Origin: Lysobacterales bacterium
GTDB taxonomy: Bacteria > Pseudomonadota > Gammaproteobacteria > Xanthomonadales > Rhodanobacteraceae
Direction: 5' to 3'
DNA length: 60,175 nucleotides
Assembly: GCA_014338185.1 (NCBI GenBank)
Contig: QUBV01000011.1
Location: 1-60,175 of the forward strand
Positions 22,795-31,997 of the stretch are shown here, one piece after another. A program made the translations under genes and the position numbers. Every line of letters starts with the position of its first letter. The stretch's first letter is position 1. Under the pieces are notes generated by a model, which was given only the letters and a program-made list of their open reading frames with translations, did not search any database and was not told where the DNA came from.

Positions 22795-24588
22795 GTGTTG
22801 TCGCTGCCATTCGTCGATTCGCGGCGCCTGACCGGTCCGAACCTGCACTTCGCGGCGCCCGGCGCGGTGCTGCAAAGCGCAGGCGTGGCGGTCGATGCCG
22901 CGCTGCGTGAACGCTGGCATGCGCAGGTCGCGCGCGCGCGCGCCGCGCTGGCCTGGCCGCAGGCGCCCGTGAGCGTGCGCGCCACGGCCGGCGGGGCGGT
23001 GTTCGCGCTGGCCGCGCCGGTCGACCAGTTGTTCAGCGCCACCGAGGTCAACGAATGGGCGCTGGCCAGCGCCCTGGACGGGCACGGTGCCTGGGCGCGG
23101 CTGCATGCGCCCGGCCATCCGGCCGCCTGGGACGAGGCCAGCGCGATGGCGACGCTGCGCGCCTTCGCCGCGCACGAGCGCAGGCCCGCGCTGGCCGCGC
23201 TGTATGCGGCCGCGCAGGCGCGCCGGCGCAACGTGCTGCTGGATGAGGACAGCCTCGCCCTGGGTGCGGGCGACCATGCGCGGTGCTGGCCGCTCGACGC
23301 ACTGCCTGACGCCGCCGTTCTCGACTGGGACGCGCTGCGCGAGGTGCCGATCGCACTGGTGACCGGCTCCAACGGCAAGACCACCACCACGCGCCTGCTC
23401 GCGGCGATTGCGCGCGCGCACGGCCTGCACGTGGCCCACACCTGCACCGACGGCGTGTACGTGGACGGCGCGCGCATCGCCGCCGGCGATTACTCCGGGC
23501 CGGTCGGCGCGCGCACCGCGCTGCGCGCGCCGGGCATCGGCCTTGCGGTGCTGGAGACCGCGCGCGGCGGCCTGCTGCGGCGTGGGCTCGCGGTGCAGCA
23601 CGCGCAGGTCGGCGTGGTCACCAACGTGAGTGACGACCATTTCGGCGAGTACGGCATCGACGACCTGGCCGCGCTGGCCGAGGCCAAGCTGGCGATCGCG
23701 GCCGCGCTCGATGCGCAGGCCACGCTCGTGCTCAACGGCGACGACGAGCTGCTGGTGCGGACCGCCGCGCAGCGCGGGGTCGCGGCGCGCCGTGCGTGGT
23801 TTGCGCTCGATGCGGACGCGCCGCTGTTGGTGGCGCGGCGCGCGCAGGGCGAGGCCACCTGCGGCGTGCGCGACGCACGCCTGTGCCTGCACGTGGCGCA
23901 CGCCACGCACGACCTGGGCGCGGTGCAGGCCTTGCCGCTCGGCTTCGGCGGCAGTGCGCGCTACAACCTCGCCAACATCGCCGCGGCCGCGCTCGCGGCG
24001 CAGGCACTGGGCATCGCGCCGGAGACGATCGCGGCGGTGGTGCGGCGTTTCGGTGCGGACCCGCAGGACAACCCCGGCCGCCTGCAGCACGTGGTGCTCG
24101 ATGGCGTGCAGGTGCTGGTCGACTACGCCCACAATCCCGATGGCATGCGCGGCCTGCTCGAGGTGGCCGCGGGCCTGCACCCGGCGCGCCTGGGCATCCT
24201 GCTCGGCCAGGTCGGCAACCGCAGCGACGCCGAGATCCGCGAACTGGCCGCGGTGGTGGCGCAGGCGCGGCCCGCACGCATCGTGCTCAAGGAAATCGCG
24301 AGCCTGCTGCGCGGGCGTGCACCCGGCGAGGTCGCGGACCTGTTGCGGGACGAACTGCGGCAACGTGCGATGGCGGTGGCCGAGGGCGCGCCGCGCGACG
24401 AGTACGCGGGCGTGTGCGAACTGCTGGCGTGGGCACGCGCTGGCGACGTGCTGGTGCTGCCCGTGCATGGCGGCGACGGCCGCTCGCGCGTGGCGGCGCT
24501 GCTCGCCACGCTGGCGGCGCAGCACTGGCGCGTGGGCAGCGCGCTGCACGAACCCGCGCCCGCGGCGCAGGCCACGCCCGGCGCCTGA
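22795..24588 (+). CDS. CphA-like Mur ligase family protein lacking ATP-grasp
   Basis: The 597-residue protein has a Mur-ligase core very like the C-terminal half of CphA. P-loop TGSNGKTTTTRLL is near residue 190, TDGVYVDG and VLETARGGLLRRG match the neighbouring CphA almost word for word, and VLVDYAHNPDGM belongs to the Mur C-terminal domain. It has no ATP-grasp domain; instead it has about 185 residues beginning near LTGPNLHFAAPGAVL that I do not recognise. The start is a GTG 2 bases after cphA. The cluster position implies a role in cyanophycin chemistry, for example primer formation or a modified polymer, but the reaction is unknown. Confidence 0.85.
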   Translation: MLSLPFVDSRRLTGPNLHFAAPGAVLQSAGVAVDAALRERWHAQVARARAALAWPQAPVSVRATAGGAVFALAAPVDQLFSATEVNEWALASALDGHGAWARLHAPGHPAAWDEASAMATLRAFAAHERRPALAALYAAAQARRRNVLLDEDSLALGAGDHARCWPLDALPDAAVLDWDALREVPIALVTGSNGKTTTTRLLAAIARAHGLHVAHTCTDGVYVDGARIAAGDYSGPVGARTALRAPGIGLAVLETARGGLLRRGLAVQHAQVGVVTNVSDDHFGEYGIDDLAALAEAKLAIAAALDAQATLVLNGDDELLVRTAAQRGVAARRAWFALDADAPLLVARRAQGEATCGVRDARLCLHVAHATHDLGAVQALPLGFGGSARYNLANIAAAALAAQALGIAPETIAAVVRRFGADPQDNPGRLQHVVLDGVQVLVDYAHNPDGMRGLLEVAAGLHPARLGILLGQVGNRSDAEIRELAAVVAQARPARIVLKEIASLLRGRAPGEVADLLRDELRQRAMAVAEGAPRDEYAGVCELLAWARAGDVLVLPVHGGDGRSRVAALLATLAAQHWRVGSALHEPAPAAQATPGA

Positions 24589-24663
24589 GTCCGCGGCACG
24601 TGACAGGGTGATGCGCCCGCGCGAGGCGGATGCCATCGATCGCGTGGCCGGCAGGCGCGCGCC

Positions 24664-26022
24664 TCAGGCCCGCGTGGCCGGACGCCGCACCAGCGCGAGG
24701 GCGAGCGCGAGATGGATCGGCAGCAGCAGCACGATCCAGTGCAGGTTGGCCTGCGCGAACCACGGCAGGATCTTGGAGCCGAGCGCGAACAGGGTGCCGG
24801 CCACCACGAGCCATGCCACGGTGCGCGTGATGCGGCCGGCGCGGCGGCCGCGCAGGCAGCCGAACCAGCCCGGCAGCAGCAGCAGGCACAGCGGGCTGAG
24901 CAGCAGCAGGTTCTCGTTGCGCCAGGCCGCGACATGGTCGCTGCCCAGCCACAGGTAGAGCAGGGCCAGGCCGCCCAGGCCACAGGCCAGTTCAAACGGC
25001 AGCGCGAAGGCGACGAGACAGCGGCGCGCTGCGCGGCTGTCGCGCCGGCCGAGCCACGCCAGGCCGATGCCGAGGGCGAGGCCGAGGCCGAGGAATGGCC
25101 AGCGCAGGTCGGGTGGCAGCAGCGGCGGCACCGCGACCGCGTTGGGCGCGAGCGCGAGGGTGCGGGCCACGAGCGGGCGTGCCTCGGCGCCCAGGTGCGC
25201 GCGCGCCACCACCTCGGCCAGGGTCTCGGGCACGAAGCTCTCGTCCCAGAAGTCGATGCGCCGGTCCGCGTACGGCCCGAGGCCGAGATCGATGAGCAGC
25301 ATGAGCGCGGGTTCGGGCGCCATCAGCCGCAGCGCATCGAGGCGGAAGCTGTAGCCGCGCGAGCGGCCTTCGCTTTGCCGGCGCAGCGCGCCGCCGAGCG
25401 CGTCGTCGAGCGCATCGCGCACGCGCGTGGAGCAGTTGCTGGTGAAGTAGTCGTAGCGGTAGCGCGCGTGTTCGGGGCGGGCGTTCCAGCGCAGGAACGC
25501 GGCCAGTTCGCGCGCCTGCGCCGGATCGAGATCGAGCACCTGTTCGACGATGCTGCGGCCCTCGCTGCGGTACAGCTCGAGGTCCGCATCGAGCGGATTG
25601 GCCGCGAGCTGGTAGCGCATGTGGCCGCGCACGAAGTTGGCGAGGAAGTTGGCCTCGCTGAAGTCGAACATGCCGTAGTTGTAGGCAAGCGCGCTGCCAT
25701 TGGTGCCGTCGCGGACCACGAGCGCGTTGTGGCCGAAGCGCTCGAAGTACAGCGAGCCGGGTCCGATCGTGAGCAGGCTGATGGCCGGTGCAGGCGGCTG
25801 CGCAGCGACCGCGGCTGCCACGGGTGCGGCGGGCGCGCTGGTGGCCGGTGTCGCGCCGGTCGCCCGGGCGGCGGCTGCGAGTGCGCAGGCAATCAGGCAC
25901 CCGGCCCACAGCAGTGCGGCACTCGCGCCGCGAGCCAACGTGGCGACATGCGCGCAAGCGGGTCGCCGACCTGCGGGCAGCGTTTGCGACCGATCGCGGC
26001 CGGGTCGGGTGGCGGGAATCAC
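24664..26022 (-). CDS. DUF4105 / Lnb-like membrane protein, candidate lipoprotein acyltransferase
   Basis: A 452-residue protein with an N-terminal signal anchor (about residues 30-55) and an Ala/Pro linker. A DUF4105 (Lnb N-terminal periplasmic) domain follows at about 80-250, then five to six C-terminal membrane helices. The domain shows the putative catalytic histidine in YFERFGHNALVV and cysteine in YFTSNCSTRVRDAL, an NlpC/P60-like pair. In Bacteroides the DUF4105 protein Lnb is a lipoprotein N-acyltransferase. Here the gene follows corC by 6 bases in the phoH-ybeY-corC operon, exactly where lnt lies in E. coli, supporting a lipoprotein-maturation role (inference). The start is GTG. Confidence 0.82.
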   Translation of the reverse strand: MIPATRPGRDRSQTLPAGRRPACAHVATLARGASAALLWAGCLIACALAAAARATGATPATSAPAAPVAAAVAAQPPAPAISLLTIGPGSLYFERFGHNALVVRDGTNGSALAYNYGMFDFSEANFLANFVRGHMRYQLAANPLDADLELYRSEGRSIVEQVLDLDPAQARELAAFLRWNARPEHARYRYDYFTSNCSTRVRDALDDALGGALRRQSEGRSRGYSFRLDALRLMAPEPALMLLIDLGLGPYADRRIDFWDESFVPETLAEVVARAHLGAEARPLVARTLALAPNAVAVPPLLPPDLRWPFLGLGLALGIGLAWLGRRDSRAARRCLVAFALPFELACGLGGLALLYLWLGSDHVAAWRNENLLLLSPLCLLLLPGWFGCLRGRRAGRITRTVAWLVVAGTLFALGSKILPWFAQANLHWIVLLLPIHLALALALVRRPATRA

Positions 26023-26028
26023 GCGCCG

Positions 26029-26871
26029 TCAGGCTTCATGCACGCGCACCGCGAACTGCTGCACGCGCCGCGCGTCGGCCTTGGCCACATGGAACAGGAA
26101 CCCGCCCAGCGCGGTTTCCTCGCCGACCGCGGGCAGGTGGCCGAGCTGCGCGGTGACCATGCCGCCCACGGTGTCGAACCCCTCGGCGTCGAACTCGCTG
26201 TCGAAGCGTTCGTTGAACTCGCTGATCGGGGTGAGCGCGCTGACGAGGAAGTCGCCGTTGGGGCCGGCCTGGATCAGGGTGCCCTCGTCGTCGTCGTCAT
26301 CGTGCTCGTCGCCGATGTCGCCGACGATCTGCTCGAGCACGTCCTCGATCGTGACCAGTCCCGCGACGCCGCCGTACTCGTCGACCACGATCGCCATGTG
26401 GTTGCGCGACAGGCGGAACTCCTTGAGCAGGATGTTGAGGCGCTTGGACTCGGGGATCATCGTGACCGGCCGCAGCAGGCTGCGCACGTCGGCCTGCGCA
26501 CCTTCGACGAAGCAGCGCAGCAGGTCCTTGGCGAGCAGGATGCCGACGATCTCGTCCTTGTCCTCGCCATGCACGGGAAAGCGTGAATGGCCCGACTCGA
26601 TCACGATCGACAGCACCTGCGGCAGCGGCGCGGTCACCGGCACCGACACCATCTGTGCGCGCGGCACCATCACGTCGGCCACGCTGAGGTCGACCACCTC
26701 GATGGCGCCTTCCACCATCGACAGCGTGTCGTTGGTCAGCAGGCCGTTGGCCTGGGCGTGGCGCAGCTCCTCGATGAGCTCCTCGCGGCTTTGTGGCTCG
26801 CCGGACAGCGCCTGGGTGATGCGTTCGAACCACGAGCGTGGTACGGGTCTACTGGGAGGATCCTCGCTCAT
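26029..26871 (-). CDS. corC: CorC/YbeX CBS-domain protein
   Basis: A 280-residue cytosolic member of the CorC/HlyC family, linked to magnesium/cobalt handling and, in E. coli, to ribosome metabolism. Two CBS domains occupy about residues 60-190 (VADVMVPRAQMVSV and VDEYGGVAGLVTIEDVLEQIVGDIGDEHDDDDDE) and a CorC-associated FAD-like domain lies at the C-terminus. The start MSEDPPSRPVPRSWFERI matches family N-termini; two upstream in-frame ATGs (26886, 26892) are possible. Third gene of phoH-ybeY-corC, 76 bases after ybeY. Confidence 0.93.
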   Translation of the reverse strand: MSEDPPSRPVPRSWFERITQALSGEPQSREELIEELRHAQANGLLTNDTLSMVEGAIEVVDLSVADVMVPRAQMVSVPVTAPLPQVLSIVIESGHSRFPVHGEDKDEIVGILLAKDLLRCFVEGAQADVRSLLRPVTMIPESKRLNILLKEFRLSRNHMAIVVDEYGGVAGLVTIEDVLEQIVGDIGDEHDDDDDEGTLIQAGPNGDFLVSALTPISEFNERFDSEFDAEGFDTVGGMVTAQLGHLPAVGEETALGGFLFHVAKADARRVQQFAVRVHEA

Positions 26872-26947
26872 CTGCCGCGTATACATGCCCATCGCGGGCG
26901 GCAGTTGAGTGTAGCAAAGCGTCGCCGACGCTTCAGGGCCAGTACGA

Positions 26948-27442
26948 TCAAGGACTTGGCCGTGCACGACGTGCGGCCGGCCGTGGCAGGTAAGGGTCGG
27001 TGATGCCGAGCGTGGCCAGGATCCGGCGTTCGAGTGCCTCCATGCGCTCGGCCTCGGCGTCCTCCTCGTGGTCGTGGCCGAGCAGGTGCAGCACGCCATG
27101 GATGGTCAGGTGCGCGTAATGCTCGCGCACGGGCTTGCGCTGCTCGCGCGCCTCGCGCGCGACCACGGGCGCGCAGATCACCAAGTCGCCGAGCAGCCCC
27201 GAGCGGTCGCCGGGCAGGCGCTCGTAGGGAAAACTCAGTACGTTGGTCGCGTAGTCGCGGCCACGATAACGCCGGTTGAAGGCGCGGCCCTCGGCGCTGC
27301 CCACGACCACGATCGCGAGGTGCGCGTCGCGGCCCCGGCGCAGCGCGGGGATCGCCTCGACCCAGCGCTGGAACGAGCGCCGCAGCGGCACGCCCTTGCG
27401 CGGGCCGCGGTTGTCGACATCCACGTGCACGCGCGTGCTCAC
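26948..27442 (-). CDS. ybeY: YbeY endoribonuclease (16S rRNA maturation)
   Basis: YbeY is a zinc-dependent single-strand endoribonuclease involved in 3'-end maturation of 16S rRNA and in ribosome quality control. The 164-residue product carries the [18 protein letters not shown] signature with the three zinc-binding histidines at about H115, H119 and H125. The start is a GTG whose last bases overlap the phoH stop as GTGA, so translation is coupled. The C-terminal [11 protein letters not shown] tail is longer than usual. Confidence 0.95.
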   Translation of the reverse strand: MSTRVHVDVDNRGPRKGVPLRRSFQRWVEAIPALRRGRDAHLAIVVVGSAEGRAFNRRYRGRDYATNVLSFPYERLPGDRSGLLGDLVICAPVVAREAREQRKPVREHYAHLTIHGVLHLLGHDHEEDAEAERMEALERRILATLGITDPYLPRPAARRARPSP

Positions 27443-28422
27443 CGGGGTGGCTCGTCGGCGCGGGCTGCGGCATGGGTCTCGTAGGCGCGCACGATGCGCT
27501 GCACCAGCGGGTGGCGCACCACGTCGTGGGCGGTGAAGAAGGTGAAGCTCACGCCCTCGACTTCGCGCAGTACGTCGATCGCATCGCGCAGGCCCGACTT
27601 GATCTGGCGCGGCAGGTCGGTCTGGGTCAGGTCGCCGGTGACCACCGCGACCGAGCCGAAGCCGATGCGCGTGAGGAACATCTTCATCTGCTCGATCGTG
27701 GTGTTCTGCGCCTCGTCGAGGATCACGAAGGCATCGTTGAGCGTGCGCCCGCGCATGTAGGCGAGCGGCGCGATCTCGATCACGTTGCGCTCGATGAGCT
27801 TGCCGACCTTGTCGATGCCGAGCATTTCGTACAGCGCGTCGTACAGCGGACGCAGGTACGGGTCGACCTTCTGGGTGAGGTCGCCGGGCAGGAAGCCGAG
27901 CTTTTCACCGGCCTCGACCGCGGGGCGCACGAGGATGAGGCGCTGCACGCGGCTGTCGTTGAGCGCCGCGACCGCCATCGCCACCGCGAGCCAGGTCTTG
28001 CCGGTGCCGGCCGGACCGACGCCGAAATTGATGTCGTGGCGCGCGATCGCCTGCAGGTAGCGCTGCTGGTTGGCGCCGCGCCCGCGCACGATGCCGCGCT
28101 TGGTGCGCACCGCGATGTCGTGGCTGTCGCCGGCGCGCTCGTGCAGCGTGTCCGCATCGGCCTCGGCCAGCGCGAGGTTGACCTGCAGCGTGCCCAACGT
28201 GGCGCCCTCGGTCGCCGCATACAGCTCGCGCAGCAGGCGTTCGGCGCGCTTGCCGGCCTCGGCGTCGCCCTCGATGCGGAACACGTTGCCGCGATGGGCG
28301 ATGGCCACACCCAGGCGCAGTTCGATCTGGCGCAGGTGTTCGTCGAGTGGCCCGGCCAGGTTGGCCAGGCGCTCGCCGTCGGCGGGTTCGAGGGTGAAAT
28401 CGCGGGCGTAGGCGACTGGCAT
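27439..28422 (-). CDS. phoH: PhoH family ATPase (YbeZ)
   Basis: A 327-residue PhoH-like ATPase thought to partner YbeY in RNA metabolism. The Walker A motif is [11 protein letters not shown] near residue 136 and the Walker B region reads [12 protein letters not shown]; an SSARD-like N-terminal nucleic-acid-binding region precedes them. The ATG at 28422 gives the family-normal [13 protein letters not shown] start. It overlaps ybeY by 4 bases. In E. coli and many relatives miaB lies directly upstream; here miaB is 7.8 kb away on the same strand, beyond an accessory insert, so phoH probably depends on a new promoter or read-through from the insert. Confidence 0.94.
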   Translation of the reverse strand: MPVAYARDFTLEPADGERLANLAGPLDEHLRQIELRLGVAIAHRGNVFRIEGDAEAGKRAERLLRELYAATEGATLGTLQVNLALAEADADTLHERAGDSHDIAVRTKRGIVRGRGANQQRYLQAIARHDINFGVGPAGTGKTWLAVAMAVAALNDSRVQRLILVRPAVEAGEKLGFLPGDLTQKVDPYLRPLYDALYEMLGIDKVGKLIERNVIEIAPLAYMRGRTLNDAFVILDEAQNTTIEQMKMFLTRIGFGSVAVVTGDLTQTDLPRQIKSGLRDAIDVLREVEGVSFTFFTAHDVVRHPLVQRIVRAYETHAAARADEPPR

Positions 28423-28552
28423 AGGCGCGCGAGGGTAGCGCCTTGCGCTGCGCGCGACCACCCATCGCGATCTGTACAAGTCACTCCGATCGTGCGCTTC
28501 CACAAGCGCGTGGACTGATTCGCGCCGGTTGGCGGGCGCGTTCGCGCAGGCG

Positions 28553-28577
28553 AAAACGGCGCCGTCGTCGCGGCGCC
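28553..28577 (-). terminator. terminator hairpin after receptor fragment (copy 1)
   Basis: On the minus strand GGCGCCG, a seven-base loop and GGCGCC are followed by GTTTTCG, 50 bases after the receptor-fragment stop codon. The same structure is kept in copy 2. Confidence 0.55.
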
Positions 28578-28627
28578 GCCGGTGGAGTTGTCCATGGGGT
28601 CGGCACGTCCCTGTGCCGTGGCGCGGG

Positions 28628-28996
28628 TCAGAAGTCGTAGCGCAGGGTGAACTGCACGCTGCGCGGGGCGCCGTAGTTGATCTTCTGCCAGTACAGCTGG
28701 CCGCGTTCGGTGCGGCTGCTGGCCGAGTTCGGGTTGAGCATGCCAGGCACCTGCTGGTTGAACAGGTTGAACACGTCGGCCTGTACCGTGAGGTGGTCGA
28801 GCCAGGCGGGCTGCCAGGCCACGTTCACGTTGAGCGTGCAGGTCCAGGGCGTGGTGCCATGCGAGCCGCGGGGCGAGGGCGCGTAGTCGGACGAGGGTGG
28901 TACGTAGTTGGGGCTGGATGGATCATTGCCCGATCCGGCCAGGCCGCAGAAGTAGTAGAACGAGCCGTTGTACAGGCCGCGGTCGGCCGTCGGGTA
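28628..28996 (-). pseudogene. TonB-dependent receptor, 3' fragment only
   Basis: The last 122 codons of an Oar-like TonB-dependent receptor, nearly identical to the C-terminus of the complete receptor at 32.4-35.6 kb (from PTADRGLYNGSFYYF to FTLRYDF stop). A few residues differ, for example TCTLNV for TYTFNV and YWQK for YRQK. Upstream of 28996 the homology stops inside the barrel and the frame continues into unrelated Arg-rich sequence without start or signal peptide. It is therefore a truncated duplicate, created with the 510-bp repeat. The few substitutions suggest the duplication is fairly recent. Confidence 0.9.
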
Positions 28997-29129
28997 CCCG
29001 CGAGCGCCTGCTGGAACAAGGCGGCGAGCATTCGGCGCAGCCTGGGGCTGATTCAACGTCCGGCAAAACCGCGACAGGCCTCTCGCTTGAAGTGTAGGAT
29101 TCCCGCCACATCGCCTTTGGGGAGGCGCC

Positions 29130-29717
<588 letters not shown>

Positions 29718-30145
29718 CCGCCGACTGACCCTCGGCCCGCCCCGCCCAAGCCGAGAACTTCGGGCTGGTAGATTGGCGCGGCAGCGTTCCAAACCGGGTC
29801 ACCAAGACAGGCAAGCAGCGGGTCAAGACCGTGCTACGGCAAAACCATGCTGGGCGCCGTGCGCAGAGTCGCGAACAGGGTTCGCAACCTGGTTTCCAGG
29901 GGGTGTCTTCCTCCGCGGCCAGGCGGTGGACACCAGGTTCGGTTCTTGGGCGGCGGCGTACTGCCCGAGGCGGCGCACCTGGAGCCGCGGGGTCTACACG
30001 TCCGCGCTCCCGCAGGAGCGCAGGGACCAGTGGTCCGAGCACTGTCCCACTGGCTTCCCGGAAGAACCCCCGAAAGAACCAAGTGGTCTTGCATGAATAC
30101 AGATGATGCGCGTCGGACGATCGTCCACACGGGAGGAGGTGTTCC
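29718..30145 (+). other. 428-base gap without a recognisable gene
   Basis: Short frames here are Arg/Ser/Gly-rich and have no start with ribosome-binding site or recognisable domain. Around 29760-29890 a stretch of mid-GC sequence could be the remnant of a lost gene, but I could not match it. The last 15 bases hold the strong GGGAGGAGG ribosome-binding site of the next gene. Confidence 0.5.
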
Positions 30146-31567
30146 ATGTTGAAGATTGCGCGGAGCCTGTTGGTCCTGTGCGCGCTGCTTGCCCATGCCG
30201 CGCAAGCCAAGGGAGAGACTCCGGCCCAGGCTAATGCGGATCTGCAAGTGAAAGGCAAGCTGGTCACGATCCATGTGAGGGATCAGGATCCTTTCGAACT
30301 GGCCCGGCGGCTGCAGGAACAGTCATCGCTCCGGTTGGAGAACATGGAGGTCTTGAAAGGCACGCCAGCGATCGGCTTCCAGTTCGAGGAGATACCACTC
30401 CTGACGGTGCTGGATCTGCTTGCCATGAATGCCGAAGTCTGGTTGCACTGCGAAGCAGGGCGTCTGTGCCGATTCGGCACGCACGAAGAGAGGCGCCGGG
30501 GCAAGGCCGTTTACGAGGCGTGGAAGCAAGCGCTCATGCAGAACGCGCCGGACCTGCGCAGCCGGGAGGAGGCATGGGTCGCCTTCCTGCGGCCACCCGA
30601 ACACGGGCCGGCGCAGTTGTATCTGGACGACTGGAACGAGTTGGTGATCGCGGCGAGGGCGCAGGGTGACAGCGAACGCGCAAGCCGGTACCTCGGCCTC
30701 AAGGTCGAGCACGCCAAGCGCTTGCATGGAGAAAACAGCGGGCCATACGGTCTCGCGATCGCCGCGCAGGCGCAGGCTGGATACGAAGCGAGCAAGGATC
30801 CTTCGCTGCTGAAGGCGATGGAACGCGGACTGGCACTGGGCGAAGCCGAATTTGGCAAGGTGAGCGGTGCGTTGGCCGAAACGCAACTGGCACTCGCTGA
30901 TGCCTACACGGATTTGAGTCGCTGGGCGGAGGCCGAGGAGATGTATCGACGTGCGATCGAGGGCCTGGGCACGCCCGAGCCGGATTCGCGGGAACCGCAC
31001 ATCCTCGCGCCTGCCGTCTCCAAACTGGCCTTTCTTCTCGACCGACAGGATCGCTGGGCCGAGGCAATCCCCCTTTATGAACGCAGCATCAGCCTGCATC
31101 ACGCCAATTCTTCCGACAGGTCCTTGGCCGCCCTGGACGGAGAGCGTCTGGGAGGTGACTTGTACCGACTGGGCCGTTTTCCGGAAGCCACGCGGGCGTT
31201 CAAGGATGTCGCCAAGATCCGCCCGCTGAGGGATCAGCCGAAGCTGCAGCTGCAGGTCATGGAACTGCTTGGCGATGTGCTGTCCGAGACAGCGCCCGGC
31301 GATGCCCTGGAGCGGATGCGGGGCCGCGCTGCAGCCAACAAGGACAAGGCGCTCGAGATGGAAGGGCTTTTTTTTCTGCAGGAGTATTCACGCACGCAGT
31401 TCAAGGAGGCGCCGCGATCCGAAGCGTGGCAGCGGACCTGTGCCGCATTCGGCGTACTCCTCGCCAGCTCGGCCGAAGGGTCGGGCGCGTACCCTGAGAA
31501 ACGCAGGACCGGCGACGCCCAGTGCCGGAGGAAGGCCCGGATGGCTGGACCCGCCCAGTCATCGTGA
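30146..31567 (+). CDS. exported protein with STN-like domain and TPR repeats
   Basis: A 473-residue protein with signal peptide (MLKIARSLLVLCALLAHAAQA). A region at about residues 38-112 looks like a secretin/TonB short N-terminal (STN) domain (VTIHVRDQDPFELARRLQEQ, then FQFEEIPLLTVLDLLA). TPR-like helical repeats occupy about 150-420. There is no secretin pore or TonB barrel, so the STN domain stands alone. The ribosome-binding site GGGAGGAGG is excellent. The C-terminal 30 residues are Arg/Lys-rich and may be aberrant sequence after a rearrangement. A run of eight T at 31368-31375 lies within the frame. Function unknown; a periplasmic sensor or assembly factor is a guess. Confidence 0.75.
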   Translation: MLKIARSLLVLCALLAHAAQAKGETPAQANADLQVKGKLVTIHVRDQDPFELARRLQEQSSLRLENMEVLKGTPAIGFQFEEIPLLTVLDLLAMNAEVWLHCEAGRLCRFGTHEERRRGKAVYEAWKQALMQNAPDLRSREEAWVAFLRPPEHGPAQLYLDDWNELVIAARAQGDSERASRYLGLKVEHAKRLHGENSGPYGLAIAAQAQAGYEASKDPSLLKAMERGLALGEAEFGKVSGALAETQLALADAYTDLSRWAEAEEMYRRAIEGLGTPEPDSREPHILAPAVSKLAFLLDRQDRWAEAIPLYERSISLHHANSSDRSLAALDGERLGGDLYRLGRFPEATRAFKDVAKIRPLRDQPKLQLQVMELLGDVLSETAPGDALERMRGRAAANKDKALEMEGLFFLQEYSRTQFKEAPRSEAWQRTCAAFGVLLASSAEGSGAYPEKRRTGDAQCRRKARMAGPAQSS

Positions 31568-31707
31568 GCCTTGATCGTGCCGCGGGTGACGCGCAATTCG
31601 CCGCTGAGGCCGGTCAACTGGCGGCTCGCCTTCAGGTTCTGGTCGAGCAGGGCCATGCGTTCGGCATCGATCAGGCGCACCGTGCGAATGGAATGCCGAG
31701 TTTTCAT
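31563..31707 (-). pseudogene. 5' fragment of an unidentified small gene
   Basis: The minus-strand frame from ATG at 31707 reads MKTRHSIRTVRLIDAERMAL and continues with a plausible amphipathic helix as far as TRGTIKAHD. It has a GGAAG ribosome-binding site seven bases upstream. After about 31563 the frame runs antisense into the STN/TPR gene, so the natural 3' part appears to be lost. I do not recognise the family. Confidence 0.35.
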
Positions 31708-31997
31708 GGTGAACTTCCGGGTCCGTTGATGGAGATGGGTGGATTCGATGGAAGTGACCGTCCGAGCTACGGGGCCGAGGGGTGACTGACCAGGTTGTCG
31801 CCGGCCTCGCTCCAGTCCTCGCCCTCATTCGCCAACACGATTGGTCCGCGCACGGTCCAGCCGATGCCGTCCTTCGCTTCGACCAGGAGCACGGCGGTTT
31901 TCACCCAGCTGGCAGCCGTCGCTCACTCATGCATCACGCAACTCGCGCGGGCGTGGCGCACGCAGTTTTCGCTTGCTCACGGCCATGGCGATCGGCT
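31568..31997. other. degraded sequence between STN/TPR gene and decarboxylase remnant
   Basis: No intact gene is visible. Besides the small minus-strand start at 31707, a minus-strand frame over about 31900-31767 reads WVKTAVLLVEAKDGIGWTVR and on to LVSHPSAP before TAG, with no good start. It looks like the C-terminus of a lost gene. The region reads as decayed coding sequence. Confidence 0.45.

Larger units (their letters stand above)
28487..28996. repeat. 510-bp direct repeat, copy 1
   Basis: This segment matches 32304-32813 with a constant offset of 3817 bases and no insertions or deletions. Differences are a handful of substitutions. It begins at CGATCG inside the last codons of an ABC-permease-like frame (RFHKRVD stop) and ends at GTCGGGTA inside the TonB receptor coding sequence. 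It contains a receptor terminator hairpin and 369 bases of receptor 3' end. After the end point the two copies are unrelated, so this is a segmental duplication, not an insertion sequence. Confidence 0.92.

Noticed and set aside
19907-22810. 967-codon frame antisense to cphA
   Set aside because: Composition is His/Arg/Ala-rich with no motif, and cphA is unmistakable on the other strand.
29757-29890. Transposase remnant between the MopE-like and STN/TPR genes
   Set aside because: Basic frames look vaguely like recombinase sequence, but no catalytic motif or family pattern can be pointed to.
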